Origin: an uncultured Bacteroidota bacterium | GTDB lineage: Bacteria; Bacteroidota; Bacteroidia; Flavobacteriales; Flavobacteriaceae | Length of the DNA: 44,594 nt | NCBI GenBank assembly: GCA_902517245.1 | Contig: CABYBK010000006.1 | Coordinates: 1-44,594, forward strand | Reading direction: 5' to 3' | Part shown: piece after piece, positions 27,592-36,053 of the stretch | Layout: each line of letters opens with the position of its first letter | Position numbering within the stretch: the stretch's first letter is position 1 | Made by a program: the position numbers and the translations under genes | Notes under the pieces: model-generated | Told to the model about the DNA's origin: nothing | The model's input: only the letters and a program-made list of their open reading frames with translations | The model's database searches: none

Positions 27592-28664
27592 AGTACTTCT
27601 CCAGCTTCTTTTAATTTCTCTGTATTCTGGTACAACTTTAGTTCATCAATAATTTTTTGAATATCGCCATTTATAAAATTAGGAAGGTCATAAAGGGTAA
27701 TTCCTATTCGATGATCAGTCACTCTTCCTTGTGGATAATTATAAGTTCGAATCTTTGCAGACCTATCACCTGAGGAAACGAGAGAATTTCTCTTTTCAGC
27801 ATCAGAAGCTAGTTTTTTAGAAAGCTCTAGTTCATATAACCTGGATCGGAGTACTTTTAGGGCCTTGTCCTTGTTTTTATGCTGTGATTTTTGATCTTGG
27901 CATTGTGCAACGATACCAGTAGGTTCATGAGTAAGACGGACAGCCGAATAAGTTGTATTAACAGATTGCCCACCTGGTCCTGAGGAACAGAAATAATCAA
28001 TTCTAACTTCATTCATATCAATTTCCACATCAAATTCTTCCGCCTCAGGTAGAACCATAACAGTAGATGCTGATGTATGAACTCGACCTTGAGTTTCAGT
28101 TTGAGGAACACGTTGAACTCGATGAACTCCAGATTCATATTTCAAAGTTCCATAGACATCTTCACCGGACACTTCAAATATTATTTCTTTGAATCCACCT
28201 GATGTTCCATCACTAGAATCGACAAAGCTAACATTCCAGTTTTTAGACTGACAGTATTTAGTATACATCCGGTATAGATCTCCTGCAAAAATACTTGCCT
28301 CATCTCCACCAGTACCAGCTCGAATTTCAATCACAACATTTTTAGCATCTTCAGGATCTTTGGGTATTAGTAAAAATTTAATTTCCTCTTCTAATTCTGG
28401 GAGTTGATCCTTTAAGGATTCAACTTCCATTTTAGCCATAGAAATCATTTCACTATCTACTTCATTTTTAATCAAAAGTTCAGCTTCATTTAGGTTAGAA
28501 AGCAAAGTATTATATACTTTGATTTTTTCTACCATTACTGAAAGGTCTTTATATTCTTTATTAAGTTTAATGTACCTTTTTTGATCTGAAATTATATTTG
28601 GTTGAATAATAAGATCAGATACCTCGTCGAACCTTTGTTGAATTATTTGTAATTTTTCTATCAT
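27588..28664 (-). CDS. prfA: Peptide chain release factor 1
   Basis: Class I release factor for UAA and UAG. The stop-codon tripeptide region [18 protein letters not shown] carries Pro-Gln-Thr (187-189) in the PxT position, and the peptidyl-hydrolysis motif GGQ is at 231-233 ([10 protein letters not shown]). At 358 residues it is full length. It lies 45 bp after the yceI-like gene and overlaps pyrF by 4 bases. No prmC is adjacent. Confidence 0.96.
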   Translation of the reverse strand: MIEKLQIIQQRFDEVSDLIIQPNIISDQKRYIKLNKEYKDLSVMVEKIKVYNTLLSNLNEAELLIKNEVDSEMISMAKMEVESLKDQLPELEEEIKFLLIPKDPEDAKNVVIEIRAGTGGDEASIFAGDLYRMYTKYCQSKNWNVSFVDSSDGTSGGFKEIIFEVSGEDVYGTLKYESGVHRVQRVPQTETQGRVHTSASTVMVLPEAEEFDVEIDMNEVRIDYFCSSGPGGQSVNTTYSAVRLTHEPTGIVAQCQDQKSQHKNKDKALKVLRSRLYELELSKKLASDAEKRNSLVSSGDRSAKIRTYNYPQGRVTDHRIGITLYDLPNFINGDIQKIIDELKLYQNTEKLKEAGEVL

Positions 28665-28709
28665 TAGATTACAAATTTACAAATTGTAAGAGTATTTTAA
28701 ACTTGATCT

Positions 28710-29249
28710 CTACTTTAAGACGATCGAATAATCAATATCAAGCAAATTTTCCATTTTTACAGATAAAAATGATGGTAATTTTATTCCAAAATCGGTAGGA
28801 ACAAGTTTAAAGTTTCCTGTTATTTTCCAAATTTCATTTTTTGTGTTCAAGTTTCCCAATAATTCTTTCTCTATTTTAATTCCATGAAAATTGAAAGTGC
28901 CTTTTAAATTAACTTTATCCTCAACTATATTGATAGATTGTGAATAAAATCTTATTTCAGGATATTTAAGTGCTTCAAGGACCTCAAGAGAATGAGCATC
29001 TCTACCCGGGTTTCCACTGTCAAAATCCCTTACATAAATTAAAATAGCTATTTTCTCAATTTTATTACTTTTTGGATTGAGAATTGCAATTCCATTTACA
29101 TTATTATTAATTCCCTCCCAAGAATGTAGCAAATGATCACCTTTATATTTTACTGATGACTCTTCTGCCTGAATTTTTAATTGAATGTCTTGTGCAAAAT
29201 TAAATTTGAGACAAAAAATTAATGCCAAAAATGATAATTTTATTTTCAT
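28710..29249 (-). CDS. YceI-family periplasmic lipid-binding-like protein
   Basis: A 179-residue exported protein with a signal peptide ending at FNFAQ. The mature part has lipocalin-like beta-strand character with YceI landmarks: VRDFDSGNPGRDAHSLEVLEALKYPEIRF and the later KGTFNFHGIKIEK (both shorter than full motif copies). YceI folds bind polyisoprenoid or amphiphilic ligands. It shares a 1-base overlap with the upstream multi-helix protein that resembles cytochrome b561, the arrangement seen in E. coli yceJ-yceI. Confidence 0.82.
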   Translation of the reverse strand: MKIKLSFLALIFCLKFNFAQDIQLKIQAEESSVKYKGDHLLHSWEGINNNVNGIAILNPKSNKIEKIAILIYVRDFDSGNPGRDAHSLEVLEALKYPEIRFYSQSINIVEDKVNLKGTFNFHGIKIEKELLGNLNTKNEIWKITGNFKLVPTDFGIKLPSFLSVKMENLLDIDYSIVLK

Positions 29250-29869
29250 TAGTTAAATTTAAATACTAACATAGCTGCTGCGAAACTTCCAACAGCAGTG
29301 TAAGCTGAGTATTTATGAATTTTTTTATTTCGATTTTTAAAAATACCTGTCATCACCATAGCTGAAAAATGAATCGAAGCTAAATATTTGTGAGCTTTAA
29401 TTGAATTTAAACCTTTATATTTTTTATTGATTAATGGAGGGGGCGAAAATAAAGATAAACCAGCGCCAGTAAAATAACTTAGAGTAGTAAGATTTCCAAC
29501 AGTTTTATGGGTCCTGTATAGACCTTCCTCCCAGTTATTATAAAGTTTACCCCCTAAAAATCCCTGAGTTACCATTCCAGCCAACGTTAAATAGCCAATT
29601 ATTTGATGTACTTTCAACATTGATCGTCTTAATTTTAGTTCTTTTTCTCGTTGCTCAGTATTAAGAGGGGATATTCCAGTTATTCGAAACAATCCGTTCT
29701 CTCCCCAAAGAAACCTTTGTGTAAAAATCATTCTCTCAGGTAAGAGAGATTCATCACTTTTAATATCCTGTCTTATCGAGCTGAATAAATCCTCACTTTG
29801 CGCTAAAAGGCAAAAAGGAGTGGATAGTAGAGATAAATGGAAAAGTGTTATTGATATTTTCTTTTTCAA
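29249..29869 (-). CDS. Exported multi-helix membrane protein, candidate cytochrome b561-like partner of YceI
   Basis: A 206-residue protein with a signal peptide (to about residue 24) and four hydrophobic helices at about 87-105, 121-140, 160-177 and 185-203. Histidines sit at the start of or within each helix: His88 (KVHQIIGYLT), His121 (THKTVGN), His160 and His167 (AHKYLASIHFSAM) and His185 (IHKYSAYTAVG). This is the pattern expected of a di-heme b-type membrane cytochrome. The yceI-like gene overlaps its end by one base, which supports a yceJ-like role. I cannot confirm heme binding from sequence; the family call is an inference. Confidence 0.6.
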   Translation of the reverse strand: MKKKISITLFHLSLLSTPFCLLAQSEDLFSSIRQDIKSDESLLPERMIFTQRFLWGENGLFRITGISPLNTEQREKELKLRRSMLKVHQIIGYLTLAGMVTQGFLGGKLYNNWEEGLYRTHKTVGNLTTLSYFTGAGLSLFSPPPLINKKYKGLNSIKAHKYLASIHFSAMVMTGIFKNRNKKIHKYSAYTAVGSFAAAMLVFKFN

Positions 29870-29880
29870 TATTTTTTTAT

Positions 29881-31053
29881 CTAATTAGGATATTCAAATG
29901 TACCATATTTTGTTACCAAGGTTAATTTTTTTTCATGGGATTTTTCTACCCTCCCTATTATTTTAGCATCAACAGAAAAAGATTTTGATATTTTTATAAT
30001 TTTCTCGGCAGTTTCAGGACTTACATACAACTCCATACGATGTCCCATATTAAAAACTTGGTACATTTCTCTTGGTGAGGTACCTGACTCTTTCTGAATT
30101 AAATCAAATAACGGAGGAACTAAAAACAGTTCATCTTTAATTATATGCAAATTGTCAATAAAATGCAAAATCTTCGTTTGAGCACCTCCACTACAATGAA
30201 CCATACCAAAAATAGAATCTCTACCTAATTGATTAAAAATTTTCTTAACAACAGGGGCATAAGTTCTAGTGGGGGAAAGAAGAAGCTTTCCTACGTTTAT
30301 TGGAACACCTTCCATAATTTCAGTCAAAGAACGAGAGCCAGAATAAATCAAATCTTTAGGCAGCAATGGATCATAGCTTTCAGGGTATTTTTTAGCTAAG
30401 GATTTCGAAAATACATCATGTCGTGCTGAAGTAAGTCCATTACTTCCTATACCTCCATTGTACTCTTTCTCATAATTTGAAATTCCAGAAGATGATAATC
30501 CCACAATAACATTTCCTGATTTAATATTAGCATTGTCAATCACATCTTTTTTATCAATACGAGCCATGACTGTGGAATCAACTATAATTGTTCTAACCAA
30601 ATCTCCAACATCAGCGGTTTCCCCGCCTGTACTATGTATACTGACTCCCCATTTTCTAAGTTCGTCTAACAAATCTTCAGTCCCTTCTATAATCGCTGAA
30701 ACAACTTCCCCAGGAATATGGTTTTTGTTTCTTCCAATGGTTGAAGAAAGTAAAATATTTTCTGTAACTCCAACACAAAGTAAATCGTCTATATTCATTA
30801 TTAAAGCATCTTGGGCTATTCCCTTCCAAACTGAAAGATCACCTGTCTCTTTCCAGTACATGTAAGCTAGGGAGGATTTAGTGCCTGCACCATCAGCGTG
30901 CATAACTAATGCATGATCTTTACTTGATGTTATATAATCTGGTATTATTTTACAAAAAGCTTTTGGATAAAGGCCTTTATCAATGTTTTTGATAGCGCTA
31001 TGCACATCTTCTTTTTGAGCAGAAACACCGCGTTGACTATAGCGATTTGACAT
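29881..31053 (-). CDS. purM: Phosphoribosylformylglycinamidine cyclo-ligase (AIR synthase)
   Basis: Fifth step of purine synthesis, ATP-dependent ring closure of FGAM to AIR. The AIR synthase fold is seen in RYSQRGVSAQKEDVHSAI, ALVMHADGAGTKSSLAYMYW, the NIDDLLCVGV segment, and STGGETADVGDLVRTI; the C-terminal domain has FNMGHRMELYVSPE. At 390 residues it is longer than E. coli PurM (345), as is usual in Bacteroidota. First gene of the minus-strand cluster, with an 11-bp gap to the b561-like gene. Confidence 0.9.
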   Translation of the reverse strand: MSNRYSQRGVSAQKEDVHSAIKNIDKGLYPKAFCKIIPDYITSSKDHALVMHADGAGTKSSLAYMYWKETGDLSVWKGIAQDALIMNIDDLLCVGVTENILLSSTIGRNKNHIPGEVVSAIIEGTEDLLDELRKWGVSIHSTGGETADVGDLVRTIIVDSTVMARIDKKDVIDNANIKSGNVIVGLSSSGISNYEKEYNGGIGSNGLTSARHDVFSKSLAKKYPESYDPLLPKDLIYSGSRSLTEIMEGVPINVGKLLLSPTRTYAPVVKKIFNQLGRDSIFGMVHCSGGAQTKILHFIDNLHIIKDELFLVPPLFDLIQKESGTSPREMYQVFNMGHRMELYVSPETAEKIIKISKSFSVDAKIIGRVEKSHEKKLTLVTKYGTFEYPN

Positions 31054-31116
31054 ATTTTAAATTTCTACAAAATTAAGTTTTTTGTTTTTGTTTTTTAATA
31101 ACGTAGTTTATAGTTA

Positions 31117-33297
31117 TTAACGAATAAACAATAACTCTCTATATTTTGCGAGTGGCCAAATAGAATCATCAATTGTGAGCTCTAATTTATCACAGTGATC
31201 TCGTATTTCATTTAAATAAGGAATCACCATCTTGGCATAAGCCATAGCCTTTTTATTTACATCTTCAATTTTGTTTGCATTTTTTCGTGCTAACACCATT
31301 TGATCAACACCATTTATTATTTTTTTTATGTGATCAGATATTTCTTCTAAGATTATTAGTTGATCATTTGCATGAGATTTAAACTTTTCACCAAAAATTT
31401 CTTTAATACCCTTTACATTTTTAATCAATATATTTTGATATCTAATTGCTGTAGGAATAATATGATTTAATGACATATCACCTAATGTTCTAGATTCAAT
31501 CTGTATCTCTGATATATAAGACTGCATATCTACTTGACATCGTGCATGTAATTCAACAGAACTAAAAACTTTTAAATTTTCAAAAAGATCTACAGAAGAC
31601 TTATCAAGATAAGCAAGAAGTGACTCGGGTGTTAGTTTCATGTCTCTTTTATTGGTTTTTTCTGATGTATTTGCCTTCTTTTTCCCCTCATAATCTTCCA
31701 ATAAAAAATCTTTTATCTCGATAATTATTTCCCGTAAAATATTGAAAATAGCATCATCTTTTTTCATGTTTTTAGTATCTACTAAATTATCAACACCTTT
31801 CTTAAAATCTAGAAGTTGCTCTGTGACTATTGCGTTTAAAACTGTTATTGCTTTAGCAGAATTTGATTTTGATCCCACCGATCTGTATTCAAATTTATTT
31901 CCAGTGAACGCAAATGGAGAAGTACGATCGCTATCTGTATTGTCTAATAAAATTTCAGGAATTTTACCAATCACATTTAATTTTAAATCCGTTTTTTCTT
32001 TTGGCGACAACTTTCCCTTTGATACATTTTCTAAATCTTCAAGGACTTGAGTTAGATGTTTTCCAATAAAGATTGAGAGAATTGCCGTTGGAGCATCATT
32101 TTGACCTAATCGTAAATCATTACTTGCTGATACTGATGAAGCTCTTAATAATGCTTCATGTTTTAAGACAGCTGCAATTGAGTTAACAAAGAATGATAAA
32201 AATTGTAAATTACCCATAGGAGTCTTACTTGGACTCAAAAGGTTTATACCCGTATTAGTGTTCAATGACCAATTTGTATGCTTACCAGAACCATTAATAT
32301 GATGAAATGGTTTTTCATGTAAAAGAACTATAAAGTTATGCTTGTAGGCAACTTTATCCATCAAATCCATCAACAAAGCGTTATGATCAACCGCAATGTT
32401 TGCAGCTTCGAAAACAGATGCAATTTCATATTGACTTGGAGCTACTTCATTATGTTTTGTTTTAATTGGTATTCCCAGGAGTCTACACTCAAATTCTAGC
32501 TCATTCAGACAGATACTTACTCTGGAAGGTATTGAACCAAAATAATGATCACTAAATTGTTGGCCTTTAGAAGGCATGTGTCCCATTAGAGTTCTCCCTG
32601 TTAACATTAAATCTGGTCTTGTTTGAGCTAGTGCACGGTCAACAAGAAAAAATTCTTGCTCCCAGCCCATAGTTGCAGTGACTTTACTGATATTCTTGTC
32701 AAAAAAACGACAAACTTCTGTAGCTGCCTCGTCTAATTTTTCAAGTGATTTTAAAAGGGGGCTTTTATAATCCAATGCCACTCCGGTATATGAAACAAAA
32801 GTTGTTGGGATACATAGGGTTGTTTCATATAAAAAAGCTGGCGAGGATGGATCCCATGTAGAATATCCTCTTGCTTCAAAAGTATTTCTAATACCACTAT
32901 TTGAAAAGTTCGGAAAATCAGGGATTTGCTGGACCAACTGTTCTCCTTCAAATTTTTCAAGTTGATTTCCAGAATTATCTAAATCAAAAAAAGAATCGTG
33001 CTTTTCTGCCGTAGCACCAGTTAGTGGTTGAAACCAATGAGTAAAATGTGTAGCACCATTTGAAATTGCCCATGACTTCATCGCCGCTGCAATTTGGTCA
33101 GCAATAATTGAGCTTATAGGTATTTGCTTCTCAATAGATTGCTGCATCTGGTAAAATGTTTTCTCGCTTAAGTATTTTTGCAACTTAGTTCGATCAAATA
33201 CATGCTTAGCAAAATCTCTTGGATCAATCTTAATTTTTTTAACAAGATTTGGTTCTGAGGATAGTTTTTTAAGTATTTTTTTTCGTAGCGTTTGCAT
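31117..33297 (-). CDS. glnN: Type III glutamine synthetase
   Basis: Large hexameric or dodecameric GSIII, ATP-dependent ammonium assimilation into glutamine. At 726 residues it has the extended N-terminal GSIII domain (THFTHWFQPLTGATAEKHDSFF) and catalytic motifs GWEQEFFLVD (metal Glu), KHNEVAPSQYEIA and INGSGKHTNWSLNTN, with a long helical C-terminal extension (about 500-726). Divergent from the type II gene, and they share a 198-bp control region. A perfect -7 element lies 24-32 bp upstream of its start. Confidence 0.96.
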   Translation of the reverse strand: MQTLRKKILKKLSSEPNLVKKIKIDPRDFAKHVFDRTKLQKYLSEKTFYQMQQSIEKQIPISSIIADQIAAAMKSWAISNGATHFTHWFQPLTGATAEKHDSFFDLDNSGNQLEKFEGEQLVQQIPDFPNFSNSGIRNTFEARGYSTWDPSSPAFLYETTLCIPTTFVSYTGVALDYKSPLLKSLEKLDEAATEVCRFFDKNISKVTATMGWEQEFFLVDRALAQTRPDLMLTGRTLMGHMPSKGQQFSDHYFGSIPSRVSICLNELEFECRLLGIPIKTKHNEVAPSQYEIASVFEAANIAVDHNALLMDLMDKVAYKHNFIVLLHEKPFHHINGSGKHTNWSLNTNTGINLLSPSKTPMGNLQFLSFFVNSIAAVLKHEALLRASSVSASNDLRLGQNDAPTAILSIFIGKHLTQVLEDLENVSKGKLSPKEKTDLKLNVIGKIPEILLDNTDSDRTSPFAFTGNKFEYRSVGSKSNSAKAITVLNAIVTEQLLDFKKGVDNLVDTKNMKKDDAIFNILREIIIEIKDFLLEDYEGKKKANTSEKTNKRDMKLTPESLLAYLDKSSVDLFENLKVFSSVELHARCQVDMQSYISEIQIESRTLGDMSLNHIIPTAIRYQNILIKNVKGIKEIFGEKFKSHANDQLIILEEISDHIKKIINGVDQMVLARKNANKIEDVNKKAMAYAKMVIPYLNEIRDHCDKLELTIDDSIWPLAKYRELLFIR

Positions 33298-33321
33298 AAA
33301 ATAACGAGATTATTAAGCTCT

Positions 33322-33329
33322 CAAAGATA
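33322..33329 (-). promoter_or_regulatory. Putative -7 element of glnN (GSIII)
   Basis: Read on the minus strand the sequence is TATCTTTG, an exact TAnnTTTG match. It ends about 25 bases before the glnN ATG, giving an ordinary short leader. No convincing -33 TTTG is present at the expected distance, which fits an activator-dependent promoter. The shared palindrome lies 57-73 bp further upstream. Confidence 0.45.
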
Positions 33330-33386
33330 GGAATTTTGAATATTTGTTTGTGATTATTAAAAATATTGAGATAAATTAAATTTTTG

Positions 33387-33402
33387 CCCTAAAAAAATAG
33401 GG
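33387..33402. promoter_or_regulatory. Palindromic operator CCCTA-N6-TAGGG between the two glutamine synthetase genes
   Basis: Second copy of the 5-6-5 palindrome seen before porin-glnK-amt. Here the core is CCCTAAAAAAATAGGG, followed by GGTTAAT. On the GSII side, a run of six G plus T (33452-33458) ends exactly 56 bp downstream of the palindrome, as at the amt operon. Because it is centred in the divergent region it could act on both glnN and the type II gene. Confidence 0.6.
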
Positions 33403-33451
33403 GGTTAATAAAAATTAATTATTGTTAATTTCTTTATTGCATATCATAAAA

Positions 33452-33479
33452 GGGGGGTCATTTTAATCCATTATTTTAG
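33452..33479 (+). promoter_or_regulatory. Putative promoter of GSII with G-run in place of -33
   Basis: The best -7 candidate is TATTTTAG at 33472-33479 (one mismatch to TAnnTTTG). The -33 position has no TTTG but carries GGGGGGT (33452-33458). The same substitution is partly seen at the amt operon promoter. The start codon follows at 33496, so the leader would be about 10 bases. Confidence 0.4.
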
Positions 33480-33495
33480 TTAAAAATTTTTAATC

Positions 33496-34503
33496 ATGAG
33501 TAAAGCTAAACTTGAATATATATGGTTAGATGGTTATCAACCGACAGCTAACCTTAGAAGTAAAACTAAAATTGTAACTGATTTTAAAGGAACTTTAAAT
33601 GACTGCCCAATGTGGTCTTTTGATGGATCTTCAACACTTCAAGCAGAAGGAAATTCGTCTGACTGTTTATTGAAACCTGTAGCATTGTATCAGGATCCTG
33701 ATCGAAAAAATGGATGGCTAGTTATGACAGAGGTTTTAAATGCAGACGGAACCCCGCACATTTCTAATGGAAGAGCAACTATTGACGACGATGATAATGA
33801 CTTCTGGTTCGGTTTTGAACAAGAATACTTTTTGTGGGACCCAGAAACAAACCTTCCATTAGGCTTTCCGAGAGACCAAACTCCTCAAGGTCAGTTCTAT
33901 TGTTCTGTAGGTGCCAAAAATGCTTTTGGTCGTGAAATGATTGAAGAACATCTTGATCAATGCATTGAAGCTGGAATAAATGTTGAAGGAATAAATGCTG
34001 AGGTAGCCTCTGGACAGTGGGAGTATCAATGCTTTGCTCAGGGAGCAAAACTTGCTGGGGATGAGATGTGGATATCTCGATACCTATTAGAGCGGTTAGG
34101 TGAAAAGTATGGTTTAGCTATTGATTGGCACCCAAAACCTCTCGGTGATACTGATTGGAATGGCTCTGGTATGCATGCTAATTTCTCTAATGAAATCCTC
34201 CGAACATGTGGTTCTCAGGAAACTTACGAAAAGATTTGTGAAGCCTTTCGACCTGTTGTTAAAGAACATATAGAAGTATATGGAGCTCACAACGATCAGC
34301 GTCTAACAGGAAAACACGAGACTCAATCAATCGACGAATTCAGCTTTGGTATATCAGATCGAGGAGCTTCAATTAGGATCCCGATTTTAACTGTAGAGAA
34401 AGGATGGAAAGGTTGGCTAGAAGATAGAAGACCAGCTTCTAATGGAGATCCATACAAAATTGCCTCTCGAATAATAAAAACAGTTAAATCAGCTAAAATT
34501 TAG
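33496..34503 (+). CDS. Type II (eukaryotic-like) glutamine synthetase
   Basis: Compact 335-residue GSII. Motifs seen: LDGYQPTANLRSKTKI, WSFDGSSTLQAEG, the metal Glu in FGFEQEYFLWD, EVASGQWEYQ, and the ammonium/glutamate site GSGMHANFSN and RLTGKHET. This form is decameric in eukaryotes. Marine Flavobacteriia often carry it alongside GSIII. The upstream palindrome links it to the ammonium-uptake operon. A hairpin terminator follows the stop. Confidence 0.93.
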   Translation: MSKAKLEYIWLDGYQPTANLRSKTKIVTDFKGTLNDCPMWSFDGSSTLQAEGNSSDCLLKPVALYQDPDRKNGWLVMTEVLNADGTPHISNGRATIDDDDNDFWFGFEQEYFLWDPETNLPLGFPRDQTPQGQFYCSVGAKNAFGREMIEEHLDQCIEAGINVEGINAEVASGQWEYQCFAQGAKLAGDEMWISRYLLERLGEKYGLAIDWHPKPLGDTDWNGSGMHANFSNEILRTCGSQETYEKICEAFRPVVKEHIEVYGAHNDQRLTGKHETQSIDEFSFGISDRGASIRIPILTVEKGWKGWLEDRRPASNGDPYKIASRIIKTVKSAKI

Positions 34504-34520
34504 CCTGTTTTTATATAAAA

Positions 34521-34559
34521 AAACAAAACCTCCTTGTTTAAAAGTAAGGAGGTTTTTTT
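34521..34559. terminator. Bidirectional rho-independent terminator
   Basis: Stem AACCTCCTT/AAGGAGGTT (34527-34535 and 34546-34554) with a 10-base loop, flanked by T-run 34553-34559 on the plus strand and A-rich 34517-34528 (U-rich on the minus strand). It ends the GSII transcript and, in reverse, the exchanger gene whose stop is at 34558. Confidence 0.85.
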
Positions 34560-35514
34560 ATATCAGTTTATTTATAAATAAAAGGTAAAATAATAATAAT
34601 AAAATACCCTCTGCCCTGCCTAACTTCATTTTATTTGGAAAAAACACAAGAGGTAGTATAAGAAATGCCAGGGAGACCATCCAAATCAAATCACTATCAA
34701 TAAGGCCTTTATCTGAAATTACTATTGGTGAAAGTATTCCAGTTATTCCAATAACACCCAGCATATCAAAAATATTAGATCCTATTAGATTACCTAAAGA
34801 AATATTTTGTTCCTTATTTATGATTGCGACTATAGATGTAGATAATTCTGGAATACTTGTCCCAAAAGCAATGATTGTTACGCCGATAATCCTTTCACTA
34901 ATTCCCAGCTTTGAAGCTAAACTCACTGCACCTTTAATTAAAACCTCAGATCCAAGCCACAAGAAAAAACTACCAAAAATTAATAAAGAAAATATTTTTA
35001 AAAATTTCATACTTGTATCTACGTCAATCTCTTGATCATTAATTCTATTTTTTTGAAAAAGAAAAAGAGATATAAGATAGGCTACTAGAACAGCAATAAA
35101 TAAAATTGACTCAAATAGAGTTAAGGTGTAATCACTTTTTAAAAGAAAATAAAAAAGCAGAGTAACAAAAATCATTGCAGGCCAATCATACTTGATAAAA
35201 ATTTTATCGATTTTAATTGGTGTTATAAATACAACAATTCCAAGAACTAGAGCTAGGTTAGCTATGTTTGAACCAACAATATTTCCTACCGCTAAGTCGG
35301 GATAGCCATTTAAAGCAGCATTAATACTTACTATGAGTTCTGGAGCAGAGGTTGCAAAAGATACAACCGTCATGCCTACAACTATTTTTGGAATATTTAG
35401 TCGTAGAGAAAATAAAATAGCTGAGTCTAAAACCCAATCCCCTCCTTTTATCAATAATATAAGTCCTAAGACAATTGCTAAATATTCCATAATTAAAATT
35501 CCTACAATATACAC
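34558..35514 (-). CDS. Calcium/sodium antiporter of the CaCA (YrbG/CaxA-like) family
   Basis: A 318-residue antiporter with about 10 hydrophobic helices in two inverted repeats. The two alpha-repeat signatures are VSFATSAPELIVSINAAL plus GNIVGSNIANLALVLG in the first half, and AFGTSIPELSTSIVAI plus GNLIGSNIFDMLGVIG in the second, both holding the ion-binding Glu and Asn. A short cytoplasmic loop (KNRINDQEIDVD) separates them. It probably exports Ca2+ in exchange for Na+. Met9 (MEYLAIVLG) is an alternative and perhaps better start. Confidence 0.93.
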   Translation of the reverse strand: MYIVGILIMEYLAIVLGLILLIKGGDWVLDSAILFSLRLNIPKIVVGMTVVSFATSAPELIVSINAALNGYPDLAVGNIVGSNIANLALVLGIVVFITPIKIDKIFIKYDWPAMIFVTLLFYFLLKSDYTLTLFESILFIAVLVAYLISLFLFQKNRINDQEIDVDTSMKFLKIFSLLIFGSFFLWLGSEVLIKGAVSLASKLGISERIIGVTIIAFGTSIPELSTSIVAIINKEQNISLGNLIGSNIFDMLGVIGITGILSPIVISDKGLIDSDLIWMVSLAFLILPLVFFPNKMKLGRAEGILLLLFYLLFINKLI

Positions 35515-35620
35515 TGAAGTTTAAGAATCTTAAAGCCTTAAAATAAAAAGAAAATAATTTTATTTATTCATTAATGATTTACAATTCTGCAGGTAATTTT
35601 AAGGAATTAAGGAGCAGAAA

Positions 35621-35770
35621 TCATTTTTTAAATATCCTAATCAGATAGTAGATGCCTAAAGAACCTAATCCTGCTATTAATAGTTTATCTGCATATTGCC
35701 AAGACAAAAGCTTAAACAGGATAGCAAAACAAGTGACAGAAAATCCAAAATATTTAAGCTTTAAAATCAT
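35621..35770 (-). CDS. 49-residue GldL-like small membrane protein
   Basis: Short gene, easily missed by size filters. Translation: MILKLKYFGFSVTCFAILFK, then LLSWQYADKLLIAGLGSLG and IYYLIRIFKK. The pattern, FKLLSW followed by a small-residue helix with IAGLGSLG, resembles the N-terminal membrane hairpin of flavobacterial GldL and of related small 'FKI-HWPGA' proteins. Its start overlaps the stop of the preceding gene as ATGA (35767-35770), so the two are translated together. No cytoplasmic GldL domain follows, so it is not GldL itself. Function unknown. Confidence 0.62.
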   Translation of the reverse strand: MILKLKYFGFSVTCFAILFKLLSWQYADKLLIAGLGSLGIYYLIRIFKK

Positions 35771-35955
35771 ATATTAATATTAAAGAAATTATTTTTTTTA
35801 AATAATTGTGTAAAAACAAAAAGTGAAAAACCCATACAAAAGTAACCTATTGCATCAAAATATTTTCCATCTAAAAGGCTATTAATCGTAACAATGACAA
35901 AAATTGAGAGTGTAGTAAAACTTAAGATTTTGATTAGTTTGTTTTTATTTATCAT
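35767..35955 (-). CDS. Small two-helix membrane protein
   Basis: A 62-residue protein with two hydrophobic helices (about 9-26 and 34-51) and basic ends. The loop GKYFDAIGYF resembles ADYINAIGLS in the small protein at 38146-38295, so the two may be distant relatives. It is coupled by ATGA to the 49-residue GldL-like gene. Not recognised as a known family. Confidence 0.6.
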   Translation of the reverse strand: MINKNKLIKILSFTTLSIFVIVTINSLLDGKYFDAIGYFCMGFSLFVFTQLFKKNNFFNINI

Positions 35956-35992
35956 TTAAAATAAAGTTATGGAATTAAGTATAAGTAAAAAA

Positions 35993-36019
35993 GAAAAACA
36001 CGGAGTAGAGATATTGTAA
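35993..36019 (+). repeat. Gene-end remnant, copy 1 (EKHGVxIL stop)
   Basis: This 27-base stretch encodes EKHGVEIL followed by a stop. It matches 36738-36764 at 23 of 27 positions, and each copy is followed about 30-34 bases later by a lipoprotein start codon. Both appear to be 3' ends of one lost gene family. Upstream reading gives only a 16-codon frame from ATG. Confidence 0.5.
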
Positions 36020-36053
36020 AGTTTTTATATTGCATCTTATTAATCATAAATCA

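Noticed and set aside
33298-33495. Sigma-54 promoter (GG-N10-GC) for glutamine synthetase
   Set aside because: No TGGCAC-N5-TTGCA match is found; TTGCAT at 33437 lacks the GG partner at the right distance.
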